Assembly (NCBI GenBank): GCA_027316765.1
Contig: DAHVFY010000004.1
Location: 13,341-51,372, forward strand
DNA from: Parachlamydiales bacterium
GTDB taxonomy: Bacteria > Chlamydiota > Chlamydiia > Chlamydiales > Rhabdochlamydiaceae
Length of the DNA stretch: 38,032 nt
Direction of reading: 5' to 3'
Shown here: positions 35,564 through 38,032 of the stretch, piece after piece
Layout of the letters: each line of letters begins with the position of its first letter
Position numbering within the stretch: position 1 is the first letter of the stretch
Notes under the pieces: model-generated
The model's database searches: none
Told to the model about the DNA's origin: nothing
What the model saw: only the letters and a program-made list of their open reading frames with translations
Made by a program: the position numbers and the translations under genes

Positions 35564-35791
35564 ATGGTTTACACAAAAAAACAATTTGGTTTAGAGTTAA
35601 AATCCCAAATCCTTAATGGAAAAAATTATAGAGAAATTGCAAAATGGGCTTTTAAAATTTATACGAATCATGGATTGGAATTTGAAGATGGGCTTGACCA
35701 TTTTGTTCTTAAATTGATTGCTATGGAAGAAGGACCAGAATTTATTCTTTCAACTGAGGAGCTGAAATTGCTAGTGGACATTCTTATTTAA
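35564..35791 (+). CDS. Candidate immunity protein of the orphan toxin domain
   Basis: A 75-residue cytoplasmic protein starting three bases after the orphan toxin stop. It begins MVYTKKQFGLELKSQIL and ends with an acidic part (AMEEGPEFILSTEELKLLVD). Small acidic proteins of this pattern commonly sit directly downstream of polymorphic toxin domains and act as immunity proteins; position and size support this, the family is not one I can name. If the toxin cassette is silent, this gene would give protection against sister cells that express it. Confidence 0.7.
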   Translation: MVYTKKQFGLELKSQILNGKNYREIAKWAFKIYTNHGLEFEDGLDHFVLKLIAMEEGPEFILSTEELKLLVDILI

Positions 35792-35809
35792 CGAGTTTGG
35801 AATATTTCA

Positions 35810-35920
35810 ATGCACAATAATCAAGACTCTTATTTTTGCCACATATGTGGCAAAGAACAAGATGAGCCAATTTGGAGAAAAGACGGCAAATCTCCGACTT
35901 TTAATATTTGCATCTGCTAA
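35810..35920 (+). pseudogene. Truncated zinc-ribbon immunity-like gene
   Basis: An ATG at 35810 opens 36 codons: MHNNQDSYFCHICGKEQDEP, then WRKDGKSPTFNICIC and a stop. The C-x2-C pair followed by GKSPTFNICIC matches the beginning of small zinc-ribbon proteins found next to toxin genes, which normally continue with a second cysteine pair and a longer domain. The frame is cut where the sequence switches to the hydrolase tail, so the gene has lost its 3' part in a recombination event. Confidence 0.65.
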
Positions 35921-36155
35921 ATTCCTTCATAGGGATAGTGGAGTGAACGATGTGATGAATTACATCTGTGACCAAGATATTGTGCACTTTTGGGACTTCA
36001 TGGAAGGAGTTCGAGCCGTAGAAGAAGGTTCCTGCGCAGGACTAAAGTCTGTTAAGGGAACTCCATTTCCAGACCACGGCATCCTAAGTCCTGCCTTTGA
36101 AGATCCAATTCAACAACTTACATACAAATTTACAGATAATTTTTATTGTCAATAA
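35907..36155 (+). pseudogene. Orphan C-terminal fragment of the DUF687-like domain, copy 3
   Basis: From about 35907 the sequence is homologous to the end of the Rhs hydrolase domain (SAKFLHRDSGVNDVMNYICD, then PFPDHGILSPAFEDPIQQLT, ending DNFYCQ). It is shorter at the front than copies 2 and 4 and joined to a truncated zinc-ribbon gene at a short stretch of shared bases (CTGCTAAATTCC). Its ending resembles that of the full Rhs protein more than copies 2 and 4 do. No convincing start; a GTG at 35847 would read the zinc-ribbon region out of frame. The stop is 11 bases before the next small exported gene. Confidence 0.75.
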
Positions 36156-36166
36156 AAGGAAAACTC

Positions 36167-36748
36167 GTGAAAAAATTTTTTATAATTATTCTGTTTGGAT
36201 TAATGATTAATGGAAATGCCAATCCCACAAGATCAGAAAATGAAAGGATAAAGATGAATAAAATCGCAGGTCAAGTAAGCGTCAATTTCTCAAAAAAAAT
36301 GAAAGAGAAATTTGACTTCGACCTTCTAGGTATGGGAGGTGGTGGATTTCATGATTTAAACACTTTAAGTTTCCATTTTAATTGCCCTATGATTCTTGAT
36401 GTTTTCGAAGCAAGAAAACTAATTATACAAGTCGTCGACGAATTCATAAATGATATTAATTCCAAACAAAATATCAAATTATACCTAAGAAACTATCCTT
36501 TCACTGTCAATAATATTAATTTACTTATTGGATTTAAGAAAAACAACCAATACCCAATTGAAGGTAAGGTAGCATTTATCAGCTGTAGCAACGAAAAAAT
36601 TGACTATGCCACTTTTGAGCATGAAAAAAACCACTTAACAAATATTTTCAGAGAAACCTACAATGAAGCTCTCCAGATCATATCCAAAAAAAACAATGAC
36701 AATACTTCTAATTCTTCCTCAATAAACCCAGACCTTCCCTCTTCCTAG
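36167..36748 (+). CDS. Candidate immunity or partner protein, copy 3
   Basis: A 193-residue exported protein starting with GTG at 36167 after AAAGGAAAA; the signal peptide ends LMINGNA. It is closest to copy 1 (NFSKKMKEKFDFDLLGMGGG, LYLRNYPFTVNNINLLIGFK, and the same C-terminal SSINPDLPSS pattern), and like copy 1 is followed by the 125-residue gene. It keeps the 11-base spacing from a hydrolase tail. The position 3682 bases from copy 1 suggests that the whole tail-immunity-gene block was once duplicated as a unit. Confidence 0.8.
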   Translation: MKKFFIIILFGLMINGNANPTRSENERIKMNKIAGQVSVNFSKKMKEKFDFDLLGMGGGGFHDLNTLSFHFNCPMILDVFEARKLIIQVVDEFINDINSKQNIKLYLRNYPFTVNNINLLIGFKKNNQYPIEGKVAFISCSNEKIDYATFEHEKNHLTNIFRETYNEALQIISKKNNDNTSNSSSINPDLPSS

Positions 36749-36757
36749 GTCTTCTTT

Positions 36758-37135
36758 ATGAAAATTACTTCAATAAATATTCCAGCAGCTGGAACACGGG
36801 CAAGAGATTGTGAACTACTTAGTTTGTCTGATTGCAGAGGATTTACATTAAATTATCGCAAAGATGAAGATAATACTTTCTGGAGCATGAGACACCAGGG
36901 GATCATCGCATATAAAGTCATTAGTGAAGAGTTTGCAAGAAATGGCTATTTGACAAAATTACCTGTAAATGGTTCTTTTTTTGAGGTATTGGATTCCCCT
37001 TGGATAGACGAATTTGGAAAGGATCAAGCTGAAATTCTCAGCAAGTGCAAGCATTATGTTTTTCGATTTTACGATGAGACCATAGAAATAATATCAACAG
37101 GGTTTTCCATTGAAAAATTGAATAGCCCTCCTTGA
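36758..37135 (+). CDS. 125-residue protein, intact copy; candidate cytoplasmic immunity protein
   Basis: It encodes a protein without signal peptide, MKITSINIPAAGTRARDC at the start, then SMRHQGIIAYKVISEEFARN, NGSFFEVLDSPWIDEFGK and HYVFRFYDETIEIISTGFS. Size, lack of export signal and place in an Rhs-associated gene array fit a cytoplasmic immunity protein; I do not know a named family. Its stop codon is followed at once by a hydrolase tail. The other copy, at 33076, is broken by a one-base insertion, so only this one gives a full product. Confidence 0.75.
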   Translation: MKITSINIPAAGTRARDCELLSLSDCRGFTLNYRKDEDNTFWSMRHQGIIAYKVISEEFARNGYLTKLPVNGSFFEVLDSPWIDEFGKDQAEILSKCKHYVFRFYDETIEIISTGFSIEKLNSPP

Positions 37136-37462
37136 CTTAGATATGGTTTACATGCCTTTTTTGCTATCGTGCGCTTACCCCCGGAAATAAGAAGTATCAT
37201 GTATGTAATAAATTTGGCACCTGCTAAATTCCTTCATAGGGATAGTGGAGTGAGCGATGTGATGAATTACATCTGTGACCGAGATATTGTGCACCTCTGG
37301 GACTTCATGGGAGGAGTTCGAGCCGTAGAAGAAGGTTCCTGCTCAGGACTAAAGTCTGTTAAGGGAACTCCATTTCCAGACCACGGCATCCTAAGTCCTA
37401 CCTTTGAAGACCCAATTCAGGGGTCTCTAAACAGTGCTATGAAACAATTTTATTTCCAATAG
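37136..37462 (+). pseudogene. Orphan C-terminal fragment of the DUF687-like domain, copy 4
   Basis: Apparently identical to the fragment at 33455-33781, including the loss of the nucleophile serine, the GTG at 37169 and the altered ending SAMKQFYFQ. It belongs to the right copy of the 1.3-kb repeat. Confidence 0.8.
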
Positions 37463-37472
37463 GAATGAAGAC

Positions 37473-38032
37473 GTGAATAAATATTTTTTATTATTTTTTA
37501 TAGGATTTGCATTTGTAATTTATGCCAACCCCGATAGAACTATGGAAGAACGAACAAAAATGAATAAAATGGCAAATGAAACAAGTCTCAATTTCTCAAA
37601 AAAAATGAAAGAAAAATTCAACTTCGAACTTCTTGGTATGGGAGGGAGCGGATTTCATGACCTCAATACATTTTCTCTACATTTTAAATGCCCAATGGTA
37701 CTAGATTTACCCGAGGCAAGGAATTTAATTTTAGAAGTTTCTAGTGAATTTCTACATATTGTCAATTCTAATAACGACATCAAACCTTATTTAAGAAAAC
37801 ACCCTTTCGACTTTAACAACATTAAAATAATACTTGGATTTAAAAAAAATAACAGCTATCCAACAGGGAATAAAATAGCATTTATAAGTTTTAACAATGG
37901 GAAAATATACTATGACACCTATGATCACGAAAAAAAAATATTCAAAGATTTTTTCACAGAAACCTACGATGAAGCTCTCCAAATCGTACTAAAAGAAAAT
38001 AATAGCGACAATGCCAATCCTCTTCGACAAAC
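37473..38032 (+). CDS. Candidate immunity or partner protein, copy 4 (3' end outside the window)
   Basis: Starts with GTG like copy 2 at 33792 and is identical to it as far as the window goes (186 codons of about 197). The signal peptide ends FAFVIYA. Two identical genes 3.68 kb apart point to a very recent duplication or ongoing gene conversion. The end of the gene lies beyond the window. Confidence 0.8.
   Translation, partial: MNKYFLLFFIGFAFVIYANPDRTMEERTKMNKMANETSLNFSKKMKEKFNFELLGMGGSGFHDLNTFSLHFKCPMVLDLPEARNLILEVSSEFLHIVNSNNDIKPYLRKHPFDFNNIKIILGFKKNNSYPTGNKIAFISFNNGKIYYDTYDHEKKIFKDFFTETYDEALQIVLKENNSDNANPLRQ

Larger units (their letters stand above)
36729..38032 (+). repeat. Direct repeat, right copy (1.3 kb, cut by the window edge)
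   Basis: Near-exact copy of 33047-34351. It holds the intact 125-residue gene, a hydrolase tail and the first 560 bases of a small exported gene. Since the sequence is still identical at the last base, the repeat probably goes on outside the window. Confidence 0.9.

Overview
The window looks like a chromosomal segment of an environmental (amoeba-associated type) member of the Chlamydiota. The strongest argument is gene order: acpP-fabG-fabD-fabH, recR, bamA/omp85, skp/ompH and lpxD in a row, with pdhA-pdhB-pdhC, dnaQ-like, msbA and accA nearby, recalls the layout of Chlamydia trachomatis. A complete spermidine/putrescine-type ABC transporter, a CorA magnesium channel and a large Rhs gene point to a relative with a bigger genome than the pathogenic Chlamydia. 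The genus cannot be fixed from the sequence alone.

Left part (1-6.2 kb): a truncated exported protein and trxB on the minus strand, then divergent potABCD on the plus strand with overlapping or nearly touching genes, then a membrane-anchored kinase-like protein on the minus strand. Between this and acpP lies a 205-bp palindromic element with 18-bp terminal inverted repeats and flanking CTCAG (MITE-like), plus a terminator hairpin.

Middle (6.5-26.8 kb): housekeeping. Type II fatty acid synthesis (acpP, fabG, fabD, fabH, minus strand) faces recR-bamA-skp-lpxD (plus strand), which supply recombination repair, outer membrane protein assembly and lipid A acylation. A long bidirectional terminator follows lpxD. 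Then come an unrecognised Cys-rich gene, corA, the pyruvate dehydrogenase E1/E2 operon, a 52-residue lipoprotein, a secreted phospholipase D-like protein, a DnaQ-like exonuclease, and a minus-strand run of L,D-transpeptidase, accA, msbA, HAD hydrolase and HIT protein. A short proline-rich exported protein shares its N-terminus with the L,D-transpeptidase.

Right part (27.3-38.0 kb): a polymorphic-toxin locus and the most interesting part of the window. A 1716-residue secreted Rhs/YD-repeat protein ends in a roughly 250-residue alpha/beta-hydrolase-like domain that resembles the chlamydial DUF687 family. Ten bases downstream is a small exported protein, a candidate immunity protein or secreted partner. 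This 'hydrolase tail + small exported protein' pair recurs three more times downstream, but the extra tails lack the nucleophile serine. Interspersed are an intact and a frameshifted copy of a 125-residue gene, a DUF4304-like protein, an orphan Rhs C-terminal cassette (154 bp of Rhs core joined in frame to an unrelated toxin-like domain) with its own candidate immunity gene, and a truncated zinc-ribbon gene. A 1.3-kb segment is duplicated almost exactly at a distance of about 3.68 kb, and the right copy runs off the window. The region looks like a recombining reserve of toxin ends and immunity genes.
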